NCBI GenBank assembly: GCA_031213475.1 | Contig: JARUPZ010000019.1 | Location: 4,939,896 to 5,003,895 of the forward strand | Source: Nereocystis luetkeana | Lineage: Eukaryota > Sar > Phaeophyceae > Laminariales > Laminariaceae | Direction of reading: 5' to 3' | Length of the DNA: 64,000 nucleotides | Part shown: positions 23,718 to 35,222 of the stretch, one piece after another | Layout of the letters: each line of letters opens with the position of its first letter | Numbering within the stretch: the first letter of the stretch is position 1 | Notes under the pieces: model-generated | The model's database searches: none | What the model was told of the DNA's origin: nothing | The model's input: the letters and a program-made list of their open reading frames with translations, nothing else | Made by a program: the position numbers and the translations under genes

Positions 23718-26700
23718 ATTATCGTACCTTATCATATTATACCTGACCTGAACGGGCACCACCACCCGAACACCCAGATTTTGCGTATAATACCCCGATT
23801 TTCGAGCCGTTTCGTGTGTACCATGAGCCAACTATTCACGAAAAATATATACGAACCCATTCGGAAAACTGCGGGCACGAAATAACTCTGAGCACCAAAC
23901 GGGTGAACGATCTCAAAAAAACGATTGACGCCCGCACGTTCAATACATTCACCGCGATGGTCGTGTGCGAGCGACGGTTGGTTGCGCTTCTTCGCCAACG
24001 GTATGATCGTGGTTCCCTCCGTCGCCAAGAAGTCTCTCCCACTAAACAGCAGTAGTGCAACCCAAGAGGAATGTGGGGGAGAGCCCTCGGCTTGGCTGAT
24101 GGCTTGTTCTTCGGCCTTGCGCAAAGACCCTCTCTAACGGGAAGAAGCGATTTCTCTATAATTCCACATCCAATATAATACGCTGGAGGGCTTATTTTAG
24201 TGGGATTTGTTTTTTGCCGGCCAACCGGCAGTCAAAAGTTGCTTGGCTACCATGCCAATAGTAACGCAGCCTCCTTTATTTGTTTTCACACTACACAAGC
24301 GTGCGGTGCGTCAATGAAGAAGACATGCCCCTTTATTGTGGAAGCTGCTGTTGCCACGCAGTTGCTTCGTAATCCTTCTTTGCGCCGTTCCCACTGCCCA
24401 GTATGAAACGTTCCTTATTTTTCCGTGGTGACCCCCTCCTCGCGAGAGCGCCCAACGTTCTTGCAATGAGGCAGTACACCGGAGAACAGCAGGGCAACTC
24501 GTATTATTGTTGTCGCTTGTGCTCTTTTTTTGCGCCGTTGCCACCGCCCATGAATCATGGAACACGCTGCACGTAGGGTATGTATAAAAGCGATTTTTTT
24601 CTGAACACCCTTAGCCTCAGCACGCAGCTTGCGAAAGATCGGCATGCGAATCAGCATACATAACCCCCGTAATAATGCACTTTTGACCATAGACCAAGCG
24701 GCACAGCAGTGGGGAACAGCAAAAGCGAATGTACCCTCATGCGCGAGCAGACCCCAGGCGGTGTTTAGTCTCAAGAAGATGATGAACACGTACATATATA
24801 GCTCTGCACCCCCATAGCTCAAAACACTACTTGGTACTATGAAGACAAGGATGGGCACGGAATCTAACATGCGGAAGCTCAGTATGTAAGCTGCCGCCGA
24901 CAAACGTCACAACCCGGCGAAACTAAATAACCGCCGGACAGCGCGAGCTCCGCTCTACGCTTTTGATACATCGTACATTCTTGTTGAACGCGATAAATTC
25001 TGGGAACGGGCCGATTTGATGGAATGAAATGTAAACCAAACACAGCGCAAAGAAACTACAACGGTATCAACAGCAGTGCGACTGACATCCTAACGCTAAA
25101 CGTTTCGTCTCGACAGCCGCAGTGGTCGTTTACTCGCGTTTACTTTGGACAGTTACTCGCAACGAGGCAAAAAAACACAAGCAAGCACACTCTGCCTACG
25201 TCACAACACTACAAGGAAATCGACCCTTCCACCTCCCACCACGTACGTACTGTTGTCCTGCCCATCGCCCCGGATCCTCCAAACACACGCCAAAAATACA
25301 ACCCAGCTCCAGCGCCAAAGCTTTAGACTAGAGTTATTATACAAATAATACTCGATAAAACGATAAATCTGAACCTAGCCCCGAGTATAGATCGAGCGCA
25401 CTGGCGCATGGCAAACAGGACTCAATGGCTCTTGCATAGTGCATGCACCCAGAAGCGCTAGATTTGAAGGAAAAAAAAAAAGTACGCCGACCCACACAAG
25501 GCAAGCCGCTGCAACACGTGTGCCACCCGCCACCCTCCATTGCCCCTCCCTCTTGATCCACCTCCTTCCTCGCCGCCAAGCACATGCATACCCAGAAGGC
25601 TACGAGGCGAAAAGAAACACACGCAAGGCGCCAACGCCGGAATACGCTCCGACTACAAGGAGTAAAAAATTGCTAGCCAACCTCCGAAATAAAAAAACGA
25701 CATTCTCACCACAGCGAGGATGGTAAGTGCCTTCTCAGCCATCGTAAGGCAGACAGAAGTAGTGCATTGTGTGCCCTCGGAGGCAGGAATTCGTCATATC
25801 GCCAATGCCTTTCCCCTCTCATGCTCACTACATTTCCCGTGGGCAGACAGAAAAAGCCAGAACGATAAAAAACAGGGTATGGACAACGCTTGCGCCAGCA
25901 GTAAACCCAACCATGGATAGCTATTGTAGCTCTATTGATGGCACTCCTGTACCTAGGACGCCTCCTTTCTTTGGCAAAAGCACCCGTAGCGTCTCCACCC
26001 CGCAAAAATACGAGTGCGCCGTGGGCGCCAGCCACTCGGTTATCCTTTTCGAGAGATCCCTCTCCAGCAATACCCACAAAAAAATACACACACCACTATC
26101 ACTCATCATCGCCACCACCACCACCACCACCATCATCCTTCTCCTCTTCCTCGTCGCCATTTCGTTATCACCATCATCCTCCTCATCATCATATCACCAC
26201 CACCATCACCATCGTCATCATTCTAATCACCGTCACCATCGTCAGCACCCTTCTTGCCCACCATCGCCATCAATAACCTTGTCGTTTATGCGGCACATCT
26301 CCGCCGCGTTCTCGCCTTCGCCTTGCAAGGCGAGATCGAAACACAAACAAATGCCGATGCAGCAGCAACTACTAATAGCAGTCCGGCAACTACCGTGAAT
26401 CTACAGCTAGCCGCACATACATCTATCTCGCGAAAAAGCAAGCGATTAAATCCGAGGGGGGGGGTGGACTCGGGGAGAGGAAACAAGCAGAACGAACATT
26501 TCCCTTACTGTATATTGCATATCCAATCAAAGCGTTCTAAAACACCAAATTAAGAAAAAAGGACCCAAAACCGCCATGGTCATGGAGGAGACGGCAGCCT
26601 CAATTGGCCAGGAAGCAATCAGACTTACTCTCGACAGCAACTCTGCGGCCTCCTCCTCCTTGAAAACCTTTTCCCTAACATCCTCCTTCCTGGCTCATTG

Positions 26701-27069
26701 GTACTTTATAGAAAGAAAGCCGCGCCAGTAAACTACCACACTGCTCAGAAGTGCGGACTCTGCGCGCCAGTCTCGACCTTCCCATCGACTGCGCAGCCAA
26801 GGCCTAATTCCCGCGGTAACCTGCCCTAGTCGCTCGGTTTAGGCATCTTTTGAGTGAAACGAAACCGAGCTACGGCAGGACAGACTACAATTGGACGTTT
26901 TTGAATGCATGCTTCGCGCTAACCTTAAGACAGACTAGGACGCTTGCAAATTTCGCGCCAACCTGGGACACTGGGACAGAGAACTGTCGGGCGAGACTCA
27001 TCGAGGGCCAACCCAACCTGGTCGGAGGTCAAACACGTCCCGTCCCAGTCGGGCCAAACGGTGAGTACG

Positions 27070-27530
27070 AGAACTACACCGCAAGCGTGCCCACACAGGC
27101 ACGAGCTATTCAGAGACAACCGCTCGTCGAAACAGAAAACCGCCCCGAAAAAACTAAAAATAAAACAAGACGCTTACGGATGCCTTCATGCAACTTCGAC
27201 TTTTTTCGCCCTAATGCGCGAAGAAAAAACATGCCCACCACTGCACGAGCTAATCAGAACCGCTCGGCCCGAACAAAAACCGTCCAGAATATGTATGAAT
27301 AAAACAGGACGCTTACGTACGCCTTAATCCAAAAGAGAATTGTTCGTCCTAATGCGCGAAGCAAGCGGTGTCCACCCAGGCACGAGTTACCCAAAACCGC
27401 TCGGCCCCCCCAAAAAACGCCCATAACATTTAATTAAGACAAGACGCTGAAGTGCGCCTTCATGCAACAGCATCGATTTTGCTCGTCCTAATGCGCGAAA
27501 CAAGCAGCGGTGGCCGCCACTGCTGCAGCA
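27070..27530 (+). repeat. Tandem array of a ~130-bp unit (3-4 copies)
   Basis: Each unit carries 'aagacgcttacg.atgcctt', 'cctaatgcgcgaag', 'cccac.caggcacgagct' and 'accgctcggcc', in that order, at about 27,080, 27,170, 27,310 and 27,440. A minus-strand frame ending at 27,488 has a hydrophobic end (ALAAAVAATAACFAH). It could be a terminal exon of the Cys-rich gene farther upstream on that strand, but this is weak. Confidence 0.55.
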
Positions 27531-28589
27531 AGCGCGTAAGCTACTCCGGTGGCGGAGACGGTGCCGCCTACGCCGCCACTCTTTCGAAGGCTGGTCGCGG
27601 CGTTGGCAGCCTCGCTCGCGCGTTCTACCTCGTCAACTGAGTTCGGCGCACCAAGCGATGCAAGCCCCAAAATTGGCGGAGAGGGGACGCGGGCACGCCG
27701 GACACGAACAGCCGAAACCAGCACGGGCGGGCAGGCGCAAGCGAGACGGAGCAAAGCACGGACGTATGTCGGGGGGTCATAATGAGAGATGGTGGTAGCG
27801 GAAGGACAGGAGAAAGCGGCGGGTTTTGCTAGCCGAGCGCCTACCGAAGCGCTGAGGGGGGGGGGGGATCACGAGCATATTTTGCCTCCACAACATTGCC
27901 TACATACGCTTTTAGGCTCGGAGGTGTCAACAACAAGTACAGTCACAGCTAGCCTGTCCTCTCCTTAGAACCCTAAGCCCTCTGCCTTATCGCCACTCCA
28001 AGACAGCTTCAATCAAATGCCTGTCACCCGAAAAAAAGTATGTAATACGGCGGCGGATTCAGCGAGCGACGGCATTTAGTTTTTGGTCGTCGTACTTTTC
28101 TGCTGTAGCTGTCACCCACTGGCCGGCTTGCGAGAGAACAAGACGTCGCCGACGCTGCGGCCAAGACAACGCCTCAAAACCTCAGCACACAGAAGCGTCG
28201 CCTCACTCTCGTCATTCTCTCATGTCACATATCGCCGTACCTCTTGGCTGGCTGACCGTTTTCATAGAGCGCACGAGCAACACACACACAAGGAGCACGC
28301 CAAACCGGCTACGCGCAGCCTCGAAAGTCGAGCGAGCAGCGAGAGAAGAGCCATCCGTTCATTCTGCGGCCGCTGTCGACCGACAGCCTCTGAGGCGATG
28401 GTTCATCGCTTGCAACACCTTTTTTTTTCCCCCGACGTGCAACCGCTGCTGTGGCGGATGGCCCATCCCTTTGGGACATGCTTTTTTTCTTGCTTTGCCC
28501 AAGTCACCGTTTTCTTCTACCACAAGCAATCAAAATCATGGCAAAAGCACATGTTCGCCTCTTGGTATATCTACGTCCGCCAGACTCTC

Positions 28590-29000
28590 GCGTATCCCAG
28601 TAGACGGGAGGAGGAAGATGCACACATGTGCCCATGTGGCAAAGTCAAAGAGAGTAGAACTAAAAAAGTGGGAGAGTGTGACGTGTACAAGGAGGAACGG
28701 GGTGTGTTGGAGATGAGGAAAATAGACGAACGTGACATGGAGAAGCTCAATTCACTACTAATAAATGTTGTACAGGGGGGAAAAAACGCTATCCTAGGAG
28801 ATAGATGGTGGCCACTACATGCGAACCAGGGTGGAAACAAGACACTCGAAACATTTTAATGTGATAAATCTGGTATTTGGCATGAACAAAAACGTGATGA
28901 GCGCCCAAATGTTGGAGGTGTCTCTATTGACAGTAGGAACGGAGCTCCTCTCGAAAGGGACGCCTCATCAATGGTCAAATGACTAAGGCAAGCAACGAAT
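28590..29000 (+). pseudogene. LINE-type retrotransposon 3' end, decayed
   Basis: The plus-strand frame to 28,857 ends with a Cys-containing tail (MCPCGKVKESRT, VGECDVYKEER, ILGDRWWP). I associate this with the C terminus of non-LTR retrotransposon reverse transcriptases in brown algae. After the stop, the same frame continues as 'ERPNVGG' and 'SRNGAPLERDASS'. The identical protein tail is encoded in two other copies (29,640-29,790 and 31,860-31,705), which supports a real retroelement end. The upstream part of the frame (from 28,083) is not recognisable. Confidence 0.5.
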
Positions 29001-29009
29001 TAGTACGCC

Positions 29010-29100
29010 CCCCCAGGGATACGAGGGTCTATGGTCATACGACTACGGCCATGCATGAGATCGAGTACATCTCTCCTATCGAGTACACCCCCCCCCCCTC
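29010..29100 (+). repeat. Family R repeat fragment
   Basis: 'Ggatacgagggtctatggtc' followed by 'atacgactacggccatgcatga' and 'tcgagtac' then a C run. It matches the 3' part of the ~200-bp family R repeat at 29,411-29,620 and directly abuts the LINE tail upstream. Confidence 0.6.
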
Positions 29101-29114
29101 CCCCCCCCCTATTT

Positions 29115-29371
29115 TATATAGGTTGGGTTGGCGTCGGTTGGCAACGACACTGTAAAACATGCCGCTCACTACGTGAGCTAGGCAACCAGGGTATCGTTTG
29201 TGTGTTTGTTTGGGCGGTCGGTCACAGCCGTCGATCGAGTTAAGTCATTTGTGCGGGGTGGGGAACCTTTACTCCGCACAAAGGGAATGAACGTATCACG
29301 TAGTGTTTTATGGTAAGGCACCCACGAGGCAGTTACATAGTACCCCCCTCGCTGTCTCTGGAAGTGGCAAC
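29115..29371 (+). repeat. Left arm of a ~265-bp long-range inverted repeat
   Basis: This segment (TTGGGTTGGCGTCGGTTGGCA through CTGTCTCTGGAAGTGGC) is repeated in inverse orientation at 34,948-35,222 with clear identity over the whole length. Together with the family R repeats inside each arm, the two arms bracket the Cys-rich gene exons at 29.8-33.4 kb. Confidence 0.75.
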
Positions 29372-29410
29372 ACCGGAAGATAAATAAACTCATTGAATCC
29401 GTCGTCCATA

Positions 29411-29620
29411 TGCAACTCCGCCTTACAAGAATTTCTTGGTACGATGCAGCTCACCCTTCGTGCGACTCGCCGAACACCTCACGGCGCTCCGCCCTTGGTG
29501 CAAGTAATACCTGCCTGGCCGGTGAAAACCCGACATACTCCGTCCCGGCACTGTAGGGATGCGAGGGTCTATGGTCATACGACTACGGCCATGCATGGTA
29601 TCGAGTAACCCCCCCCCCCG
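29411..29620 (+). repeat. Family R repeat, full copy
   Basis: About 210 bp containing 'cttggtacgatgcagc', 'cggtgaaaacccgac', 'gtcccggca' and 'ggtctatggtcatacgac', then a C run. Inverted copies are at 33,553-33,750, 34,846-34,912 (5' part only) and 61,745-61,850 (3' part). Partial copies lie at 21,080-21,135 and 29,010-29,100. It is probably an LTR-like or nonautonomous element; the termini are not defined. Confidence 0.65.
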
Positions 29621-29639
29621 CATAAGATTAGCAAAACGT

Positions 29640-29790
29640 TTCGATGTAATATATGGGAACAATGTAATGAGCGCCCAATTGTTGGAGGTGCCTCTATTTG
29701 GAGTAGGAACGGTGCTCCGTCTCGGAAGGGATGCGTGGTCAATGGTCAAACGACTCAGGCAAGCAACAAATGAGTACGCCCCCCCTTCCC
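29640..29790 (+). repeat. LINE 3'-end copy
   Basis: Encodes the same tail (ERPIVGG, SRNGAPSRKG, VVNGQTTQASN) as the 28.9-kb and 31.8-kb copies, followed by a C run. It is a 5'-truncated LINE end. Confidence 0.6.
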
Positions 29791-29829
29791 CCCCCCGCAC
29801 ACACAATCCACCCGCCCGATTCACCGTAC

Positions 29830-32800
29830 CTGTCCCCACTATGCAGGGCGCGACCACCGGCACAACCGCCGTCGAGTCACAATCCGCGCCCCCCGACAAG
29901 ATAATATCGGAGCAGCAGTCTGAGCCGCCTTCTGTGCCGCGTATGTTCTCGCACCCTGAGCCTCCGCACTGTCCACAGGAGAGCGGGCAGCACACCACGC
30001 CGTGCTGATAACCTGGGAGGTTGTTGGAGCATGTTTCGACTGCCGGGGGACAGAGCGCGTTGGCGAGGAAACAGGAGAATGCGGCAAAGCGGGCATGGTA
30101 TAAGGTAATGCAGCTCCCGCAGAGAGCGAGGCGCGGGACACGGGGAGGGCAAAGACGTACATACGTAGTCATCACCAACATACTTTAAAGCTGCGGGCGA
30201 AATACCTCTTGCAGAGATGGACGGACGTCCCGATCGGAAGCGCAACACGCGCATGAAATAGAAAACAAGGAGGAAACATGAACATAAGTTCAGCACACAA
30301 TTGAACGTATGCGCTTGTTCATCTGCCCTGGGGAACCTGCCAGGCGAGGCAAAAACAACAAACACACATACACAACTGGCCGCCACCGAAAGAGCAAACA
30401 TTGAACGAAAGGCCGAAGAGCGGCAGGCACACCGGCATGGACGTTCGCCGGTCCGCTGCGCCAAGCCGGCCCAACCAATACAAGAACACCACCTCGAGGA
30501 AAGGCAAGACCAAGACGCAACGCCATCAGCGTAGCACGTATCTCTAGCACCATGCAACGTCGGCTTCTGGCACCGACCGCCGCCAACTAGCGAGAAAAAA
30601 AAAAAAAGAACACACACACACACACAAAACACAAGCATAAGCAAGTAGGTGACACTGGAACCGAAGGAGAAACAAAACGGGGACGTTTCGGCCGCGCCGC
30701 GCCCCCCCCCCCCGGCTCTTCTTCCTCCTTGCCTTCTGTTTCGGCCGGTGGAGTGTTGTCCTGTTCCGGTGAAGGCGTCGCGGATGGTGGCGCGAGGGTC
30801 CCCCCCGGCGAAAATGTTGCCCCCGCACTGGTCCCGGGCATCGGCGCCGGCGTAGGAGCCGCGGGGGGCGCCGTGGTTGGGAGCCCCCGAGACACCGGGG
30901 CCTCTGTGACTGGCGCAGCAGGACCATCAGCCGGAGCAGGCGTCAGAGTAGGAGAGTCCGGCCCCAGGGTTTCCGGCGCAACCGAGAGTATCGGCGAAGG
31001 TGAAACACTGTCTGAAATGATGCACGGGGCCTCGGAAGTGTCGCGTCCGCATACCAAGTTCGCATTGATGATGTTGTCGTAGCAGCAGTCGGCCGAGCCG
31101 AGGATCCCGCAACCCTCTCCGCCTGGCGAACACGCAACGCATATACGTCAAAACCGGGACGGCAAGCTTGCAGTACTGGGCCAGGCAAGGGTCTACGCGG
31201 AAGGCCCTTCACCGTGCGCGAGTAGGGGCTGGTGCGGGGCCGCGGGCCTCTCGAGGTAATCGCATAAGCGGCGCAGGTTTACGAGACTTGACCCTTTTGC
31301 TACCAATCAAATTATCGCACACTAATTTCAAGTACAAATTGCCCCCAAAACATGGGTGCATCTTCTCCAACAGGGTTGAACGACACTGGTAGCAGACTTT
31401 AATGTGCCACGTTTTCCACATATACCGGGGAGCGGTGGTGTGCTCATCTGCCCGGGCCATCGTGCACGGACACGCCTGCGTGGACCGTCGACGCGTCTGG
31501 CCCGCTCTCTGCGCGGGCGCGATCGCTCACCGCACTGCCCGCAGAACTCCGAGCAGCATGCTTCATTGCTCTGCCATCCGGGAAAGCCGTTCGAGCAGGT
31601 CGAAGCCTCTGCAGCGGCAAGTAAATGGTACGTGCGTGAGATAGGTAAAGAGCGGGTGGAAAGAGGGCGAGGGACGTAGGGAGGGAGAGAGGGGCGGGGA
31701 GGGATACTCATTTGTCGCTTGCCTTAGTCGTTTGACCGTTTGACGACGCATCCCTTTCGAGACGGAGCCCCGTTTCTACTCCTAATACATTTATACTGTA
31801 GATACCTCCAAAATTTGGGCGCTCATTACGCTTTTTCCGTATATTACATAAAGACGGGCGGGGGGGATAAAAACCAGAGAAAGAGAGAGGGAGGTGGGAG
31901 GGCGTTTTCAGCGGAAAAGAGGACAAGAGCGCACGACGGGGCGAGGCGCCGAGACGTACAAAAAACAAAGCAAAAAAAAATAAAAAGACGAGCGATAATC
32001 AAGCGGCGTCAGCGGTTCCACCGCCATCATCCCACCGAACTCTACTCCACCCACAACGCATGCAAAGCGCTGAATACGTACCGCACCACGAATAAAAGGC
32101 CATGAGACCAACTTACCTAACGACGGTTTAGCCACAGGAGACACCGCAGGAGCCGATGTGACCCCTCCAGGTGGCGGCGTTGAGGGTGCGGTCGTGACGC
32201 TCGCACTCACGGGCGCAGACGACCGTGCCGGAGCTCCGGTCGGAAGCGGAGTAACGGGGGACAGGGGTGAAGCAGTTGGGGGTGGAGACGCCGTCGGCAG
32301 CGTGGGGGATTGGGGCGCAGCAGTCGGGGCCTGGGACCCAGTCGGCACGAGATCATCGGACGAGGCGCTTTGAGGCGAAGACGTTCCAGGCACTGGCGAC
32401 GGGGTCTTGGCCGTGTAGCCCGAGTCGTCGATGATGCACGGGGCTGTGTTGCCGTTGCCGCAGACCACACCAATCTTCGTGATGTCACCCGTGCAGCAGT
32501 CCATGTCGTCTAAAATCATGTACGCGACAACAAAGGGTTGTGGGCGTAAGGGCCGAGGAAAAAGAGACAGCGCGGGTGTAGTGGCTGGGAAGGCTGAGAG
32601 GGTGGGGGGCGCGTTCCGCCAGACCTGTGGCGATCGCGGGAAAAAATATTTTTGGGTGCACCGCGTGAGGCACACAACAGGAGAAGAAAACACGTACGCG
32701 CGAAGTATGCAGGCCGCGAGCCCCCAATCATCGCGCCTAACCAATCGCCGCTTCCGTGCGCGCGCGCCTTTCTCTCGTACCCCACAAGAGGCCATACGGC

Positions 32801-33430
32801 AACAAGAAAGTGCCACGCCCACTCACGCCACTTCTTGCTACATCGAAGAGCACAACAACAAGAGCAATGAAAGGGCGAGAGAGTGCTGCTTCCGACGCCC
32901 CAGCCCCCCGCACCAACACGCTACAACCACTCCCCGCCATAAAGCGGGCCGACGAGCATCGTCGTTGTCCGTGCGACCAACTGGGTTCCGACCGGCCGGC
33001 CGGCAGCGCAATCTTTGCCCAAGGCAATACATACCGTGTGAACAACAACGAGCACCGCCCCCAGCGGCGAGGCGACGCGGCGACGCAACGGGGGGAAGGG
33101 GCGCGACCGCGAAGCTAAAACCGACAGAAACCCCCTCGACGGCCAAGCAAGAAGCCCCACCCCATGAAACGACAAATTCATTTTCGCAAGGATGGTTGCC
33201 GTCGTTGTCGTCGTCGCCGCCGCCGCCACCCCACCCTACCGCACCCTGCCCTCTCCTACCCTTCCCCGCCCTTCCCTACCCTACCCTGCACCATTCCACC
33301 CTATCCTTCCCCTCGTTGTCACCTAAGTCCCCGATGTCGCCGCAGCCCTCACCGCCGCAGACCCCGCAAGCCTCGACGCAGCACACGTCCCCAGCACTGG
33401 ACTCGACCCCTTCTAACCCATTGGAGCAAG
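29830..33430 (-). CDS. Cys-rich modular extracellular-type protein (partial, 5 exons seen)
   Basis: Exons on the minus strand: 33,430-33,323, 32,509-32,117, 31,608-31,531, 31,122 to an unresolved donor near 30,650, and 30,039-29,830. They encode three copies of one domain. The pattern is a CSN start (CSNGLEG, CSNGFPGW, CSNNLPGY), then CC-x3-CG-x-CG, then GC with eight or so residues to DCC, and a final APCI (APCIIDD, APCIISD, APCIVG). The linkers after domains 1 and 2 are Ser/Thr/Pro/Ala-rich, like O-glycosylated stalks. Every resolved junction is phase 1, and the introns split domains at different places (after IGDL in one, after CGQCG in another). Even cysteines and mucin-like linkers suggest a secreted or cell-surface, possibly wall-associated, protein; this is inference, and I recall similar domains in brown algal genomes without an assigned function. 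No signal peptide or stop codon is found: the first exon enters in phase 1 and the last leaves through GTACGG. Confidence 0.7.
31705..31860 (-). repeat. LINE 3'-end copy inside an intron of the Cys-rich gene
   Basis: Minus-strand frame encodes KRNERPNFGG and LERDASSNGQTTKASDK, matching the copies at 28.9 and 29.7 kb. It lies in the intron between exons 32,117 and 31,608, in the same orientation as the gene. Confidence 0.6.
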
Positions 33431-33552
33431 CTGTTTTATGGTGACAGAAGCGGGAAAAATGAACCCATCATTACCGCAGGCGAAATGACGCCCGCAAATG
33501 CCGCGGCGACGGGGGGAAGGGGGGCAGGCGGAGAGGAGAGGGGGGGGTGTAT

Positions 33553-33750
33553 TTGTGTCACGCGTGGCCGCAGTCGTATGACCATAGATCCTCGCATTCC
33601 TATAACACCGGGACGGAGCGCGTTAGGTTTTCACCAACCAGGCAGATAATTCTTGCACCAAGCGCGAAGCGCGGTGGGGTGCTGTCGCATGAAGGGAGAC
33701 GCGTGAAGGGTGGGCTGCATCGTACCAAGAACCGCTTGTGAGGCGGGTTT
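33553..33750 (-). repeat. Family R repeat, inverted full copy
   Basis: Minus-strand match to 29,411-29,620, including 'cttggtacgatgcagc', 'gtgaaaacctaacg', 'gtcccggtg' and 'tatggtcatacgact'. It carries an extra ~15-bp insertion in the middle. Confidence 0.65.
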
Positions 33751-34169
33751 TCTTGCAATGGGTGAGAAACGTAGACAGGGTAAACTGCGCCGGGAGGGCG
33801 TGGTGAGTTGTATTGCGCGCGGGAAGAAATTGAACCCCATCGCAGTCGCCAAATCAGCACGCGACAGCGAAAAACGGGGAAGAAACAAGAAAAACAAGCA
33901 TCCGCATCTCGCTGGAGAGTCTACCCAAAGGGGAAGGTGGGGGCGGGCGGCAGACGAGCAGGCACAGCAGTACAGATAGAAAAATGGGAACGCATCAGCA
34001 CTTTTTGTTTCTCTGCCGCTTGTTGCCGAGGTGCGGAGCACAACCGCGACCTCCGGGTGGCCCAGAGCGGGAGCAAGCGCGGCGACACCGGCGGCGACAC
34101 GCTCCCACCGTTTGTCAGTGCTTGGTCGCTGCCCCCGCCCGCAATCGCACCGACGATGACGACGACTAG

Positions 34170-34292
34170 TACGGGGGACCATCGTAAATAGGACCAAATT
34201 TGTCAGTAAAAATAGGTAAATGTATACCTGGTACCAGGTATGTTTTTGTGTGTACCGTAGGTCCTACCAGGTATTTACTATGGTCCCCCGTA
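34170..34292. mobile_element. MITE family A, copy 2, carrying micro-insertions
   Basis: TACGGGGGACCATCGTAAAT at the left and ATTTACTATGGTCCCCCGTA at the right. Compared with the copies at 39.1 and 59.1 kb, it carries three extra TACCAGGTA or TACCTGGTA motifs (34,225, 34,232 and 34,265). Removing 7 bp per motif restores the family sequence. Confidence 0.8.
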
Positions 34293-34845
34293 GTAGCCAC
34301 ACCGCGGCACACAGGTAGCAGTCCGCCGCGCAACACGGGCAGATACATTTCGTGGGCCTCCTCTCCCCTTGGGATGCATAAACGCATAAACGCGAGGCCC
34401 CAAACAAAACACGTAGCGTGGGCCATCGAAAGGAAGCATCACAAACAGCTGAGCAAAGATGAGTTTCAACGAAATCCTCGAGCTCACAACCGAGAGGTGT
34501 CTTTCTTGTTCCTTTGTTTTCGGGGGAACGTAGTAATCAGAACCAACAATGGTTGTGCAAACATAGGACACATAATTCTTGGGTCCAGCGTGGTTTCTAT
34601 AGCCCTCCGGCATAGGAAGCTCCGTCCGGCGGCGCACCTGCTCGGGCAAGGTTGTGTGATGGCCACCCCAAGACAGCCACCGCGAACAGAAGCGCGAGGC
34701 GTCGTGGTCGCCACGGGCGACCTCCCGGTGCGGCTTCGCAGCCATCGACCCCACGTCGTACACCCGCGCGATGCCTGAGTTAGTCGCGCACAGGCAAGAG
34801 AATAGCGAGAGAAAGAGAGAGAGAGGGGGGGGGGGGGGGGGGTCC

Positions 34846-34912
34846 GGCGAGTCGCATCAAGGGTGAGCTGCATCGTACCAAGAACCACTTGTGAGGCGGA
34901 CTTTCTTGCGTA
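34846..34912 (-). repeat. Family R repeat, 5' fragment
   Basis: Minus strand: 'aagaaagtccgcctcacaag', then 'tggttcttggtacgatgcagc' (split here) and 'tcacccttgatgcgactcgcc'. It is truncated at a run of G on the plus strand. Confidence 0.55.
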
Positions 34913-34947
34913 GGGACAACAGCTTCGAGTTATTTTTTTGAGCGGAG

Positions 34948-35222
34948 TGGCCACTTCCAGAGACAGCAAGGGGGGTACTATGCAACTGCCTCGTGGGTGC
35001 CTTACCATAGACACACTACGTGATACGATCATTCCCCTTGGACGGAGTAAAGGTTCTCCACCCTTTGCAAATGATATATTAATACCTCGATCGCTAGCTG
35101 TGACCGACCGCCGAAAAACACACCCACAAAAAAAAACTGTATCTTGGTTGTCTAGCTCACGTAGTGGGCGGCACGTTTAACAGCAGTGTGATTGCCAACC
35201 GACGCCAACCCAACCTATATAT
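34948..35222 (-). repeat. Right arm of the long-range inverted repeat
   Basis: Inverted partner of 29,115-29,371. Differences are small indels, for example an A/T run in place of GTTTGTTTGGG. Confidence 0.75.

Larger units (their letters stand above)
18163..27487. other. Intergenic, repeat-rich, no supported gene
   Basis: No ORF here has a recognisable domain. Longer frames, such as plus-strand 25,769-26,398, depend on CAC/CAT microsatellite. The region holds a family B MITE (19.8 kb), an (AT)n run at about 20,139-20,168, a TIR element (21.3-21.5 kb), CATAC/ACCAT minisatellite, CAG tracts, a tandem 200-bp duplication (22.9-23.3 kb), a family A MITE (23.6 kb) and a ~130-bp tandem array near 27 kb. 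Confidence 0.55.

Noticed and set aside
25769..26398. 209-codon plus-strand ORF with poly-His/Ser
   Set aside because: Its central part is translated CAC/CAT microsatellite, and the flanks match nothing I recognise.
27488..27754. Terminal exon of the Cys-rich gene with hydrophobic tail
   Set aside because: Attractive because the tail could be a membrane anchor, but it overlaps a tandem repeat array and no splice site links it; left as a possibility only.
28083..28580. Upstream half of the 258-codon ORF before the LINE tail
   Set aside because: Only the last ~90 codons look like a LINE C terminus; the upstream half is not recognisable and may be chance open frame.
33225..33305. Telomere-like CCCTA repeats
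   Set aside because: Irregular CCCTACC/CCCTGCC words only, with no regular 6-7-bp telomeric unit.
32431..33444. 337-codon plus-strand ORF
   Set aside because: It is antisense to the Cys-rich exons (33,430-33,323) and shows no domain; the minus-strand reading gives repeated Cys motifs and matched splice phases.
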